Shown here in pieces: positions 39,831 through 48,157 of a stretch of DNA of 64,000 nucleotides. The DNA comes from Lachnospiraceae bacterium M18-1 (GTDB taxonomy: Bacteria > Bacillota > Clostridia > Lachnospirales > Lachnospiraceae), in NCBI GenBank assembly GCA_000403295.2, contig KE159610.1, positions 1-64,000 on the forward strand, written 5' to 3'. Under the pieces are notes generated by a model that was not told the DNA's origin, did not search any database, and saw only the letters and a list, made by a program, of their open reading frames with translations. Every line of letters begins with the position of its first letter. Positions within the stretch are counted from its first letter, which is position 1. The position numbers and the translations under genes were made by a program.

Positions 39831-41650
39831 CCCCTGTAAATACAGGGGTTATATCTGATTATCTGTTTTAGCAATATGGTGGACCGGACGGGGAATTGGC
39901 AGCGTCCATGCGGTACCTCTCGCAGAGATATACGATGCCGTATAAGGAAGTGACTGGGATTTTGACGGATATCGGTAGAGAAGCCCCTGAAATGTTCCAT
40001 CTCAGGGGCTTGCGCTTTTTTTAGCGGTCTACCCTGTGGACAGTTTACGCTTTTTGCAACCGTGTAGCTCCATTTGAGGGGGAGCAGGTTCAAATACACA
40101 TCAATATGGTCTTTATCATTCACAACCATTTTATCTAAAATTTCTTTGTAAAAATCATCTTCATATTCCACACCGTTTATAAGCTCATTCATCGCTTCTG
40201 TAATTTCAGCGACAAGCTCTTGCTGTTTTTCAATCATCTCCCTCTGTTTGTCTATGCTGTCTATCACGGATTGCAGTTCAGCAATCTCATTCTCACATTT
40301 TGCCCTTGCTGCTGAAAATTCATCTCTGGTAATATCGCCAGATGTATAAAGGTCAATGAGATTTGTGCGTTTTTGTTCAATGGCTTTTATCTGTGATTTT
40401 AGTTTCTCACTATCTGTACCTGCGGTATCCATTGCGATAATAGACTTGATAATAGCAAGCAAATTGTTAGTGATTTTCTCCTTATTATACTTTAAGCTGC
40501 TCGTGACAAGGTACATGATGTGGATTGCATCTTCGTTGCGTATACTAAGTCCACTGCATCCAACTTGATTCCCTGCTTTGTCCACATGAGGGCTTCCATG
40601 TCTTGCAGCTTCAAGACACCGCCACGCCTTATAGCGGCTCCCATTTTTTCGGGTTTTATATCTCGCCACATAACTTGAACCGCAGCATCCGCATTTGATT
40701 TTCCCAGAAAATGGATAACGGTTGCTGTGTTTCGCTTTGCCCTCCTGTGAAAGCGACTTTTCATCCAAAATGCGGTTTGCCTTATCGAAAAGCTCACGGG
40801 AGATAATCGGCTCATGATGGTCTTTGATAATTACAAATTCCTCTTGCCCTCGGTTATACTTCTTTTCATGGGATAAAAAGTCTGGCGTATAGGTTTTCTT
40901 CTGCACCAAATCACCGCAGTATTTTTCATTGCGGATAACACGGAGAATAACTGTATTCTGCCATTCCTTTACCCGCATGGGCTTAATGCCCTCCTCCCGA
41001 AGCTCACGGGCAATCACATGAGTTCCTTTCCCCTCATTTACAAACTTATGGAAGATAAGACGGACAACTTTTGCCCCATCCTCGTTAATATACATTTTGC
41101 CATCTTTCACATCGTAGCCAAGCATACTCCGCCCAAACACAACTCCCTGCTCCATCTGGCGTTTCTGCCCCCATTTCACACGCTCGGAAGTCTTACGGCT
41201 TTCCTCCTGTGCAATCGAGGACATAATGGCAAGGCGAAGCTCGGCATCGCCGTCTAAAGTGTTGATGTTATCATTCATAAAGATAACACCCACGCCGTGC
41301 TTTTTGAGGTCACGGGTATAGAATATACTATCAAGGGTATTCCTCGCAAAACGGGAGATTTCTTTTGTTACAATCAAATCAAAATCACCGTTCTTTGCAC
41401 ACGCAATCATGCGGTTAAATTCTTTCCGTTTTTTTGTATTCGTACCAGAGATGCCTTCATCTGCGAACACTTCATAAAGCTCCCAATCGGGATTACGTTC
41501 TATATATTGTCTGAAATAACGCTGCTGGCTTTCAAATGAATTTGCCTGGTCTTCGTTGTCCGTAGACACACGGCAGTATGCGGCAACCTTTCTCTTTGTG
41601 TGCTGTATCTTCCTTTCTTGATTTAGGGTTTCGTATTTATCTATTGACAT
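39734..41650 (-). CDS. ICE serine recombinase with chimeric C-terminus
   Basis: A 638-residue frame. Ser nucleophile in AAYCRVSTDNEDQ; SRFARNTLDSI; recombinase domain to about 300; zinc ribbon (CGCCGSSYVARYKTRKNGS); coiled coil to about 500. It excises and integrates the element. The last 81 residues, from about STDIRQNPSH, are encoded by DNA outside the element (antisense cotJC fragment and antisense prophage integrase), so no stop occurs before the element end. The functional protein probably ends near VAKSVNCPQGRP in other insertion contexts. Confidence 0.88.
   Translation of the reverse strand: MSIDKYETLNQERKIQHTKRKVAAYCRVSTDNEDQANSFESQQRYFRQYIERNPDWELYEVFADEGISGTNTKKRKEFNRMIACAKNGDFDLIVTKEISRFARNTLDSIFYTRDLKKHGVGVIFMNDNINTLDGDAELRLAIMSSIAQEESRKTSERVKWGQKRQMEQGVVFGRSMLGYDVKDGKMYINEDGAKVVRLIFHKFVNEGKGTHVIARELREEGIKPMRVKEWQNTVILRVIRNEKYCGDLVQKKTYTPDFLSHEKKYNRGQEEFVIIKDHHEPIISRELFDKANRILDEKSLSQEGKAKHSNRYPFSGKIKCGCCGSSYVARYKTRKNGSRYKAWRCLEAARHGSPHVDKAGNQVGCSGLSIRNEDAIHIMYLVTSSLKYNKEKITNNLLAIIKSIIAMDTAGTDSEKLKSQIKAIEQKRTNLIDLYTSGDITRDEFSAARAKCENEIAELQSVIDSIDKQREMIEKQQELVAEITEAMNELINGVEYEDDFYKEILDKMVVNDKDHIDVYLNLLPLKWSYTVAKSVNCPQGRPLKKAQAPEMEHFRGFSTDIRQNPSHFLIRHRISLREVPHGRCQFPVRSTILLKQIIRYNPCIYRGYDMYRWNTSCRLFLSRTISSTMLRIKVPLVS
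39828..39851 (+). terminator. Integrase terminator
   Basis: TAACCCCTGT (39828-39837) and ACAGGGGTTA (39842-39851) form a perfect 10-bp stem beginning at the integrase stop codon. The U-tract is short. Confidence 0.7.
39872..39976 (+). pseudogene. cotJC: Internal fragment of spore-coat catalase gene cotJC
   Basis: These 105 bp translate in frame to 35 residues, QYGGPDGELAASMRYLSQRY followed by TMPYKEVTGILTDIG, which match the N-terminal part of CotJC (Mn-catalase-like spore coat protein). An in-frame stop and phage sequence lie before it, and after DIG the frame enters the ICE end instead of the expected Thr-Glu-Glu. The 5' part of the gene should lie left of the prophage and the 3' part right of the ICE, both outside the window. 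Confidence 0.8.
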
Positions 41651-41756
41651 AAGAATATCTCCTTTCCCGACAATCCCTTGCCGTATTTTCAGTATAGTTA
41701 ATTGAAAATGGTATGTCGAATGTGCAAATTTGTAATTCTCACACTTGACTATGTAA

Positions 41757-41782
41757 AAACGTCAAGCGGTTATGCCTGACGT
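41757..41782 (-). terminator. Bidirectional terminator after small ICE gene
   Basis: AACGTCA (41757-41763) pairs with TGACGTT (41776-41782) with further pairing inside; T-tracts flank it on both strands (TTTTTT on plus after GC, TTTTTAC on minus). Confidence 0.65.
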
Positions 41783-41791
41783 TGCTTTTTT

Positions 41792-41977
41792 CTAATTTAG
41801 ACGATATTGTTTTTCAAGCTCAAGCAAACAGCGTTCCCGCTGTGATGCGGTCAACAGATTCCGTTTTTCTAATGATAAAAGGATTGACCTTTGAAAATTC
41901 ATAAGAAATGCTGCGTGTTCCTGCTCATTTAATTCTGGAACAGGCTCGCCAACATACCTAAATTCTCTATGCTCCAA
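41792..41977 (-). CDS. Small ICE protein
   Basis: A 61-residue helical protein (MEHREFRYVGEPVPELNEQE; RSILLSLEKRNLLTASQRER). It lies between recombinase and MazF-like toxin as in many Clostridia conjugative transposons, where such small proteins sit in the excisionase position. An Xis role is possible but no winged-helix motif is clear. Confidence 0.65.
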   Translation of the reverse strand: MEHREFRYVGEPVPELNEQEHAAFLMNFQRSILLSLEKRNLLTASQRERCLLELEKQYRLN

Positions 41978-42038
41978 CAGGCAACACCTCCCTCATTCTC
42001 AATGTATGAGCGAATGATTGTACCATATAACGAGGGAG

Positions 42039-42488
42039 CTAATCCTTTTTTTGAACGCTGTCATCATGCAGCGGACAACATTCATGAGCAGGTAAAGAAG
42101 CCGAGAGCCTGCCCTGCTTCATCGGGCAATGCGAATATCCGTTTAATCCAATACTGATTGCCAATGCTTTGTCCATTGCAGGAAGAAAACGCTTGTCAAG
42201 AGTTCCCATATACTCCCGCAAACGTCGCTTATCAATCGTCCGTATCTGTTCAAGCAGGATGATAGAGTCCCTGTCAAGCCCCTCAACATCCTTTACTTCG
42301 GTATGTGTCGGTAATTTTGCCTTTGTCTGTGTTTTACCTGTTATGGCAGCGATAATGACTGTCGGGCTATGGCTATTTCCTATATCATTAGAAATGATAA
42401 GTACGGGTCGTATGCCGCCCTGCTCCGAACCGACAACGGGATTAAGCTCTGCGTAGTAGATGTCGCCACGCCTAATTGCTCTTTCCAT
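42039..42488 (-). CDS. MazF/PemK-family toxin-like endoribonuclease
   Basis: A 149-residue protein. The MazF core has [20 protein letters not shown] with the RGDIYYA and [14 protein letters not shown] motifs, then [20 protein letters not shown] and [20 protein letters not shown]. It resembles the Clostridia MazF type. The last 35 residues ([20 protein letters not shown]) extend beyond the usual end and may be a read-on after truncation. No antitoxin gene is adjacent. GGAGGTTCTAAAGAAT precedes the ATG. Confidence 0.85.
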   Translation of the reverse strand: MERAIRRGDIYYAELNPVVGSEQGGIRPVLIISNDIGNSHSPTVIIAAITGKTQTKAKLPTHTEVKDVEGLDRDSIILLEQIRTIDKRRLREYMGTLDKRFLPAMDKALAISIGLNGYSHCPMKQGRLSASLPAHECCPLHDDSVQKKD

Positions 42489-42515
42489 ATTCTTTAGAAC
42501 CTCCTATCTGGATTT

Positions 42516-43010
42516 AGGCAGGAATACCCTGCCTATGTAACAGCCAGACGCAAGGAAGTATTTAAAGTCGAAAGCACATAAAACAAGCCCTGTTCCGATA
42601 GACCGCCCTGCATCTGGCATTATGATAAAAGGCATTTTCTATTTGTCCCCGACACCCCGAAAATGCTGATGCGTGATAACGCAAAGGGAAGTCACCAAAC
42701 GGTCAGCAGCGAACTGACGCCACGGGAATTGCACCCCAACTGTCGGTCTGACAGAGCCGCCCCCATTGCCTGCGGCGGATTGGTTACCGCTCGGACTGTG
42801 GCTGGACGGGAGTATCATTATCCTCTTTGTGGGTCATGGCGGAATCGGGAGCTGCCCGATATTTTCAGTCGATAATTTTCGCTTACTGCCTTTCGGCGGG
42901 TCATGGCGTATCGCTGCACACGCTTACACTTATTACAGCCACAAAGAGAATGTATTTGGTGAATGGGTATTCGGTTTTCAAAGAGCCGTCCCGTTTTTGC
43001 CATAACGGAA
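42516..43010. other. Noncoding, hairpin-rich ICE segment
   Basis: About 500 bp with no supported gene. It holds short perfect hairpins: AGGCAGG-AATAC-CCTGCCT (42516-42534), TGCGT-GATA-ACGCA (42670-42683), GTCAG-CAGCGAA-CTGAC (42702-42718) and ATCGGG-AGCTG-CCCGAT (42844-42860). A weak 61-codon minus frame (42818-43003) has no convincing ribosome site. An origin of transfer or regulatory leader could be here; nothing decides it. Confidence 0.4.
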
Positions 43011-43047
43011 AACAGGTGAAAGGGTTTTTAATCCCCTTCACCTGTTT
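43011..43047 (-). terminator. Terminator of the sigma-like gene
   Basis: AACAGGTGAA and TTCACCTGTT form a long stem (plus the adjacent AGGG/CCCC), followed on the minus strand by TTTTCC. It is 30 bp after the stop of the gene ending at 43077. Confidence 0.7.
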
Positions 43048-43076
43048 GCTCACTCAACTGCCACAACACAAGGCAA

Positions 43077-43547
43077 TTATTTCATAAATTTTTTTATCGC
43101 CTTTAATGCCGCTTTTATGGAACACTGGACAGCTTGATATTTGCAGCCCTCCAGCTTTGCAATCTGCTCATAGGTCAGCTCCCCGAAAAAGTACAGCTTC
43201 AGCCTGCGCCGCTGCACTTCTGGAAGTTCGGAAACCGCCCTATGTAGTTGCTCGTATTCGCTGCTCTCTGAAACAATATCCTCAATCCGTTCTGCCTTAT
43301 AAAAAGCTCGGTCATTCAGCGTTTCTTCGGTCAGTTCGGAGTGTTCAATGTGCCTGCTCACCCTGTTCAGATGGGATATGTCCTCAAGCTCAAATCTGTC
43401 AAATGTCTGGTACAGCATTTCGTCAATCTCAATATTCTGCTGCTTTCCACGCCCGTCCTTAAAAGAGAGGTAATAATGTCCCTCGGTTATCGTCAAAGTG
43501 TACGGATTATACTTGTCCTTTTTTCGGTTTGGATGCTTTTCAAGCAT
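43077..43547 (-). CDS. Sigma-70 region-4-like regulator of the ICE
   Basis: About 156 residues from ATG 43547 (MLEKHPNRKKDKYNPYTLTI) with GGAGGAAATTAC before it. The N-terminal half is element-specific; the C-terminus has sigma region 4 (LPEVQRRRLKLYFFGELTYE, QIAKLEGCKYQAVQCSIKAA). Homologous small sigma-like proteins control Tn916-type and related elements. Its leader (43548-43839) has no gene but includes CCTTG-CATTGA-CAAGG with a T-tract. Confidence 0.82.
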   Translation of the reverse strand: MLEKHPNRKKDKYNPYTLTITEGHYYLSFKDGRGKQQNIEIDEMLYQTFDRFELEDISHLNRVSRHIEHSELTEETLNDRAFYKAERIEDIVSESSEYEQLHRAVSELPEVQRRRLKLYFFGELTYEQIAKLEGCKYQAVQCSIKAALKAIKKFMK

Positions 43548-43839
43548 TGTAATTTCCTCCAATCAATCTGAATTTTTTTTGGAAATCCAGATTGACGGGC
43601 GGAGAACGGCATCCAATCCCAGAAACCGCCTTACTACTTGTTCTAACAAAAAACGACAAAAGAAAAACCGCAAAGGCTGTCACGCCCTCACGGTTTATAG
43701 ATATAATTGTTCTTATATGTAGAGATTTGACTTCTACTTCTTGGGTAGAAAGCCCCCTTGCATTGACAAGGATTTTTTTAACAGGCTTTCCACCCATCCC
43801 CGATATGATATATGTAAATGAAAATTGCTATTTGCAGGC

Positions 43840-43885
43840 AATAAAAGTCCCTCCAAACTAAAGCAGGTTTGGAAGGACTTTTATT
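43840..43885 (-). terminator. Terminator after the ABC-F gene
   Basis: AATAAAAGTCCCTCCAAAC and GTTTGGAAGGACTTTTATT pair with one mismatch (19-bp arms), with T-tracts on both strands. Good bidirectional terminator 90 bp past the ABC-F stop. Confidence 0.8.
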
Positions 43886-43978
43886 TTTGGCATGGCAAAG
43901 CAGCCCACCAAACGCTGTTTTTTTTATTTGGCGGGCTTCCCCTTACCTCTGGCACTATTTACAAAATGTGCTTTTGAC

Positions 43979-45514
43979 CTATATTTTCTTCTCTATATTT
44001 ATCACTTTCTGCGTCCACTCACGGTAAAACGCTTCTTCATGTGACACCAATAGCACTGTTCCCTCAAATTCCTCCAATGCGGTTTTCAACGATTCTTTCG
44101 CAAGCGCATCAAGGTGGTTTGTCGGCTCATCCATGATAAGGAAATTGCACGGCTTCATCATAAGCAGGCACATTTTAACCTTTGCCTGTTCTCCTCCGCT
44201 CAAAGTCCCGATTTCCTGCATGGCGTGTTTGCTTGAGATGCCGCAGCCTGCAAGACGCTTTCTCACGTCTTTTATCGCAAGCGACGGGTAAGCATCGGAA
44301 ACAATCTGAATGGGCGTTTTTTCTATATCCGCCCATGCAAGCTCCTGCTCAAAATACCCAATCTTTACCTGCTCCGAAAAACGGAAACTCCCACTTAATG
44401 AGGGTATTTGGCTGATAAGTGTTTTTAGCAGGGTAGATTTGCCGATACCGTTAAATCCCGTCATAACAATTTTTTCTCCCCCTTTTATGGAAAAGCTGAT
44501 ATCTGACAAAACAGGATAGTGGTAGCCAACATCCAGATGTTTTACTTTTAGATGCTCTGTCGTAGTTAGCGGGAGAGCCGCAAACCGAAAATGCGGCTTG
44601 ATTTCTTTCTGTTCCAGAGCTTCCATTTTATCCATTCGGTCAAGCTGTTTCTGCCTACCACGAGCCATTTTTGACTTTCTCCCCGCAATATTCCTGCGGA
44701 TAAATTCTTCCGTCTTTTTGATGGTTTTCTGCTGTGCGGCATACTGTCTGATATAATCCTCACGGAGCAGTGCCTTTTTTCTCGTGAACTCTGAATAAGT
44801 GCCAAAATATTTCGTGATTTTCTCGTTGTCAATATCGCATATCCTTGTGGATATTTTCTCTAAAAAGTCATAGTCATGCGATACTACCAGAAAAGCGTTT
44901 GGCAGGCTGGAAAGATATTCGGCAAGCCATGTAACATGTTCCTTGTCCAAGAAGTTTGTCGGCTCGTCCAAAAGCAAAATATCTGGCTTCTCAAGCAGTA
45001 ATTTTGCCAGTATGACCTTTGCCCTCTGCCCGCCGCTCATCTGCTCAATCGGTCTGTCTAACCCAACTGCCGTCAAGCCCAGACCTGTTGCCACCTGTTC
45101 TATCTTTGTGTCAATCAAATAAAACTCCTTACGTTCCAATTCTTCCTGATACCTTGCCGCCGTGCTTAGCTTCGCCATATCCCCATCCGCAGACTGGCAG
45201 TACAGCTCATTCATCCTGTTTTCTATCTCATACAGCCCAGAAAATGCGGATTGCAGGAACTCCCTCATCGCCACACTTTTTTCAATTTGGGCGTACTGGT
45301 CGAGATACCCTATTTTTGTGTTCGGCTGCCATACTATCCTGCCAGAGTCGGGGATAAGCTGCTCTGTGCAAATCTTTATGAACGTGCTTTTTCCTGCTCC
45401 GTTCTGACCGACAATCCCGATATGCTCCCCTTTGTTCAATGTAAAATCTGCATTTTTAAACAGATAATTTTCTCCAAAAGAATGTGTTAATCCCGTAACT
45501 TCTAATAAACTCAT
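43979..45514 (-). CDS. ABC-F ribosomal protection protein (antibiotic resistance type)
   Basis: About 511 residues from ATG 45514 (MSLLEVTGLTHSFGENYLF). Two ABC domains without membrane segments: Walker A GQNGAGKST and GFNGIGKST; signatures MSGGQRAK and LSGGEQAK; Walker B DILLLDEPTNFLD and FLIMDEPTNHLD. A basic linker between domains (RRNIAGRKSKMARGRQKQLD) is the region that reaches the ribosome. The drug class cannot be read from sequence, but size, mobile context and attenuator leader fit lincosamide/streptogramin A/pleuromutilin-type resistance. Confidence 0.9.
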   Translation of the reverse strand: MSLLEVTGLTHSFGENYLFKNADFTLNKGEHIGIVGQNGAGKSTFIKICTEQLIPDSGRIVWQPNTKIGYLDQYAQIEKSVAMREFLQSAFSGLYEIENRMNELYCQSADGDMAKLSTAARYQEELERKEFYLIDTKIEQVATGLGLTAVGLDRPIEQMSGGQRAKVILAKLLLEKPDILLLDEPTNFLDKEHVTWLAEYLSSLPNAFLVVSHDYDFLEKISTRICDIDNEKITKYFGTYSEFTRKKALLREDYIRQYAAQQKTIKKTEEFIRRNIAGRKSKMARGRQKQLDRMDKMEALEQKEIKPHFRFAALPLTTTEHLKVKHLDVGYHYPVLSDISFSIKGGEKIVMTGFNGIGKSTLLKTLISQIPSLSGSFRFSEQVKIGYFEQELAWADIEKTPIQIVSDAYPSLAIKDVRKRLAGCGISSKHAMQEIGTLSGGEQAKVKMCLLMMKPCNFLIMDEPTNHLDALAKESLKTALEEFEGTVLLVSHEEAFYREWTQKVINIEKKI

Positions 45515-45557
45515 AATCATTGTCCTCTCTTTTTCCTGTCTGATTTTCCAAAATGGG

Positions 45558-45605
45558 CAAAAAAATAGCAGAAGTCAGATACTCTTGGTATCATGCCTTC
45601 TGCTA
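45558..45605 (-). terminator. Attenuator terminator just before ABC-F
   Basis: On the minus strand TAGCAGAAG (45605-45597) pairs with CTTCTGCTA (45574-45566), with an inner GATAC/GTATC stem, followed by seven U. It lies about 45 nt upstream of the ABC-F start, inside the leader, so it must be bypassed for expression. Confidence 0.8.
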
Positions 45606-45656
45606 TATCCGTTCCATCACAAACCGCTTTTAGGAAACAGCCCATATACAACAAAA

Positions 45657-45684
45657 GGCTACGGACAAAACACTGTCCATAGCC
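45657..45684 (-). terminator. Second attenuator hairpin in the ABC-F leader
   Basis: GGCTATGGACA pairs with TGTCCGTAGCC (one wobble) around GTGTTT, followed on the minus strand by TTTTGTTG. Together with 45558-45605 it gives a two-step attenuator. Confidence 0.7.
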
Positions 45685-45782
45685 TGCTGCACACAAATTT
45701 GTACGGGAAAAGAAACAATATATGAAAAAGATATAAAATCCCTCTCATGTACTGCTGTATTTCCCGATGAAATCCTAACGTG

Positions 45783-45881
45783 TTATATTACGCTATACTC
45801 TGTACAATGTTTCATCGGATTTGATTGTACAGAGCTGATTTTCTTTTTAGGCGGAAGTTCGTTTGTAATGTAAAAGCTCAT
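45783..45881 (-). CDS. Leader peptide of the ABC-F gene
   Basis: A 32-residue ORF, MSFYITNELPPKKKISSVQS plus NPMKHCTEYSVI, with an excellent AAAGGAGAACAGTTTC ribosome site. Its 3' half overlaps the hairpin CTCTGTACAAT/ATTGTACAGAG, so a stalled ribosome would change RNA folding and open the downstream terminators. The PPKKK run is a plausible drug-sensitive stall region. Confidence 0.75.
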   Translation of the reverse strand: MSFYITNELPPKKKISSVQSNPMKHCTEYSVI

Positions 45882-45913
45882 GAAACTGTTCTCCTTTAAA
45901 ATTAGTGCAAATT

Positions 45914-45943
45914 ATTTTAGCATGAAAATCAGCAGTTTGTCAA
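45914..45943 (-). promoter_or_regulatory. ABC-F operon promoter
   Basis: Minus-strand TTGACA (45943-45938), 18-bp spacer, TAAAAT (45919-45914). Transcription from about 45907 gives a leader of nearly 400 nt before ABC-F. Confidence 0.75.
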
Positions 45944-46050
45944 ATCCTATTTTTATGAAATTTTCAGTTTTTATCTCTCATAATAGGAAATTTTATATCT
46001 TATATAAGAGGTATTGCATAATTAAATTAGATGTTACGCTTGTATAAAAA

Positions 46051-46112
46051 CAGAGCCAACAAACTATGGTTTCCCACACGTTCATTGGCTCTGCATCTAT
46101 GTGTCTGGCTCT
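46051..46112 (-). repeat. Cargo-end hairpin repeat, copy 1
   Basis: Homologous to 51195-51256 (shared GCATCTRTGTGTCTGGCTCT and TTTTCCCACA-type loop). AGAGCCAA pairs with TTGGCTCT. It lies directly after the GNAT stop and acts as its probable terminator. Confidence 0.6.
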
Positions 46113-46605
46113 ATCCTATATACTTCTTTAACCGTATTCCCATTGAAAAATACGGCTCACTTAAATATTCTTCTTTGTCAATGCTGTACCCTCTTTTTTT
46201 ATAAAAGGAAACCGCATGATGGTTATTTTTAAACGCCCATATTACAATTTCTTTATACCCTTGTTCCTCCGCCTTTTGCTCGGCAAAATCCATCAGCATT
46301 TTCCCAATTCCTTTCCCTTGAAATTGGGAAGCAACATAAATACGCCAGATTTCAAATGCCCCTGCCATATCCGCATCTGCCGTATCTCCAAAAGACAACA
46401 TTGCCAACACTCGCTTTTCTTCCTCCCACACATACTCTGACAGTCTGCGGGCGGCAAAATCTGTCTTTAATCGGCGTGTCCTTGCTGCACATCCATCTGA
46501 ATTTAACAGCAGCGGATTGACATATCCAGAATAAACATTTTTCCAGTTCTCATTTACAATGCCGCATATCGTATCAATGTCCTTTTCCTCTAATGGTCGT
46601 ATCAT
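46111..46605 (-). CDS. GNAT-family N-acetyltransferase
   Basis: A 164-residue GNAT protein (MIRPLEEKDIDTICGIVNEN). The acetyl-CoA loop is QFQGKGIGKMLMDFAEQKAE with the V/A-x-x-Q/R-G-x-G/A pattern, and the C-terminal NNHHAVSFYKKRGYSI is typical. Substrate unknown; the resistance-cargo context suggests a small-molecule target. TTAGGAGAAAGAA precedes the ATG. Confidence 0.88.
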   Translation of the reverse strand: MIRPLEEKDIDTICGIVNENWKNVYSGYVNPLLLNSDGCAARTRRLKTDFAARRLSEYVWEEEKRVLAMLSFGDTADADMAGAFEIWRIYVASQFQGKGIGKMLMDFAEQKAEEQGYKEIVIWAFKNNHHAVSFYKKRGYSIDKEEYLSEPYFSMGIRLKKYIG

Positions 46606-46614
46606 TTCTTTCTC

Positions 46615-46797
46615 CTAAATATCGTTTTTCCATTCATTCCCAACCACTGTCACATGCAGATTTTTCACTTCTATCAATCTTTCCTGCCTGCATTTCGGGC
46701 AGTAGAGAGGATAATTTATCAGAATAGTATCCTCCCTTATTCTGCTGCGGGTCTTGCTCCCGCAGACAGGGCATAATATCCATTCTGTCTGTTTCAA
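46615..46797 (-). CDS. Cysteine-rich KTR-domain protein, copy 1
   Basis: A 60-residue zinc-binding protein (MKQTEWILCPVCGSKTRSRI; YPLYCPKCRQERLIEVKNL) with two CPxC knuckles, the KTR family common on Firmicutes conjugative transposons. It is about 75 percent similar by eye to the protein at 51228-51416. It lies 9 bp upstream of the GNAT gene and 19 bp after the MATE stop. Confidence 0.85.
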   Translation of the reverse strand: MKQTEWILCPVCGSKTRSRIREDTILINYPLYCPKCRQERLIEVKNLHVTVVGNEWKNDI

Positions 46798-46816
46798 TTT
46801 CTTGCCTGCCTTTCTT

Positions 46817-48157
46817 TCAAAAATAATGGTACTGTTTCCGATGCCTGCATAGCAGATATACCGTCAGCATAAGCGTGAAAAGCTCCGCAAACGGTACTGC
46901 AAGCCATACGCCCGTTACCTCTAAAAATCTCGGCAATACCAAAAGGGTCACCGTAATAAATCCAAATGTCCTCAGGAAAGATATGGTTGCCGATGCCTTT
47001 CCATTCGATAACGCCGTAAATAATGCGGATGAAAAAATATTGCATCCAGAGGTCAGAAAGCTGAATGAAAAAATGACAAATCCATTCTTTGTAATCTCAA
47101 AAACATTCCTATTATCCTCCGCAAATACCTTTGCAATGCTTTCTCCGCCAAACAGGGAAAATAAAAATACAAATATGGAAATCCCCGCTATAAAGCAGAA
47201 ACAAATACGGACGGTCTTTTTTAGCTGTTTTACATTCCCGCTCCCATAGTTATAGCTTACGACGGGGGCTGTTCCCATAGAAAAGCCAATATAAAGCGTT
47301 GTTAAAAGGAACTGCGAATAGATGAGTACCGTAATCGCGGCTACACCATCCTCGCCCAACAATTTCATCATTGTTACATTAAACAAAAATGTAGTTACAG
47401 CAGTCGAACACTGGCTTACCATTTCCGACGCACCATTGGAACAGCTTTTCAACAGAACAGATGCGTTCATGTTAGGCTTGCAAAAATGCAATTCACTTCT
47501 TTTCATCAGAAAAAATATTGTACCGATGATTGACGGTATCATATATCCGATGCCTGTCCCAATAGCAGCCCCTTTGATTCCCATTTGCAGCAAAACAATA
47601 AAAACATAATCAAAAACAATGTTGGCAATCCCCGCCAGAACAGCAAGCACTAAGCCTAATGTCGGTTTCCCCGCCGTCACAAACAGATTCTGATACAGCA
47701 CCTGCATCATGTTAAAGGCGGCGAAAATAAGCTGTACCGTCAGATAATCCCTGCAATATGGGAACAATACTTTACTTGCACCCAAACCCCAGATGATTTC
47801 ATCCAAAAAGAAAAGACCTGCCGCTGTAATCAGCAGACCGATAACCGCCCCTGCCACGACAATCAAAGTAAAATTGCTTCTGGCTTCCTCTGTGTTTCCA
47901 TTCCCCATTTTCTTCGCAACAACCGCACTTCCTCCTGTCGCAAGCATCGTCCCCAGACCGACAATCAGATTGATGACGGGGCAGACGATATTGATGGACG
48001 ACAGGGCATTCGTGTCTACAAACCTTGCTACGAAAATCGTGTCTACAATGGTGTATAATCCCATAAACAGCATCATTACCATGCTTGGGAAAGCAAATCG
48101 GATAAGGGATAAGGCGTTAAAGCTCTCTGCTAACGGGTTTTTCTGTGCTTCGGTCAT
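46817..48157 (-). CDS. MATE-family multidrug efflux pump
   Basis: About 446 residues from ATG 48157 (MTEAQKNPLAESFNALSLIR), chosen because GGAGGAATCAGAGA precedes it; the longer frame has none. Twelve hydrophobic segments with the MATE N-half marker LYTIVDTIFVARFVDTNALS and symmetric second half (GFSMGTAPVVSYNYGSGN). Drives drug export by Na+ or H+ antiport. It overlaps the AraC-GNAT gene by 41 bp, so they form one operon. Confidence 0.9.
   Translation of the reverse strand: MTEAQKNPLAESFNALSLIRFAFPSMVMMLFMGLYTIVDTIFVARFVDTNALSSINIVCPVINLIVGLGTMLATGGSAVVAKKMGNGNTEEARSNFTLIVVAGAVIGLLITAAGLFFLDEIIWGLGASKVLFPYCRDYLTVQLIFAAFNMMQVLYQNLFVTAGKPTLGLVLAVLAGIANIVFDYVFIVLLQMGIKGAAIGTGIGYMIPSIIGTIFFLMKRSELHFCKPNMNASVLLKSCSNGASEMVSQCSTAVTTFLFNVTMMKLLGEDGVAAITVLIYSQFLLTTLYIGFSMGTAPVVSYNYGSGNVKQLKKTVRICFCFIAGISIFVFLFSLFGGESIAKVFAEDNRNVFEITKNGFVIFSFSFLTSGCNIFSSALFTALSNGKASATISFLRTFGFITVTLLVLPRFLEVTGVWLAVPFAELFTLMLTVYLLCRHRKQYHYF

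Larger units (their letters stand above)
1..39871. mobile_element. Siphophage-type prophage (left end outside window)
   Basis: The interval runs from a truncated tail-fibre gene through tail, head, packaging, early/replication and immunity modules to a large serine integrase. Structural and early genes are on the minus strand; lysogeny genes are on the plus strand. The right boundary is placed where the sequence after the integrase terminator becomes an in-frame stretch of cotJC. Lysis genes and the left attachment site are not in the window. HK97-type head genes and Dit/tape-measure tail genes indicate a long, non-contractile tail. Confidence 0.93.

Noticed and set aside
43540..43861. Two overlapping small frames (minus 43540-43797, plus 43592-43861)
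   Set aside because: No ribosome site or family pattern; they lie in the leader of the sigma-like gene.
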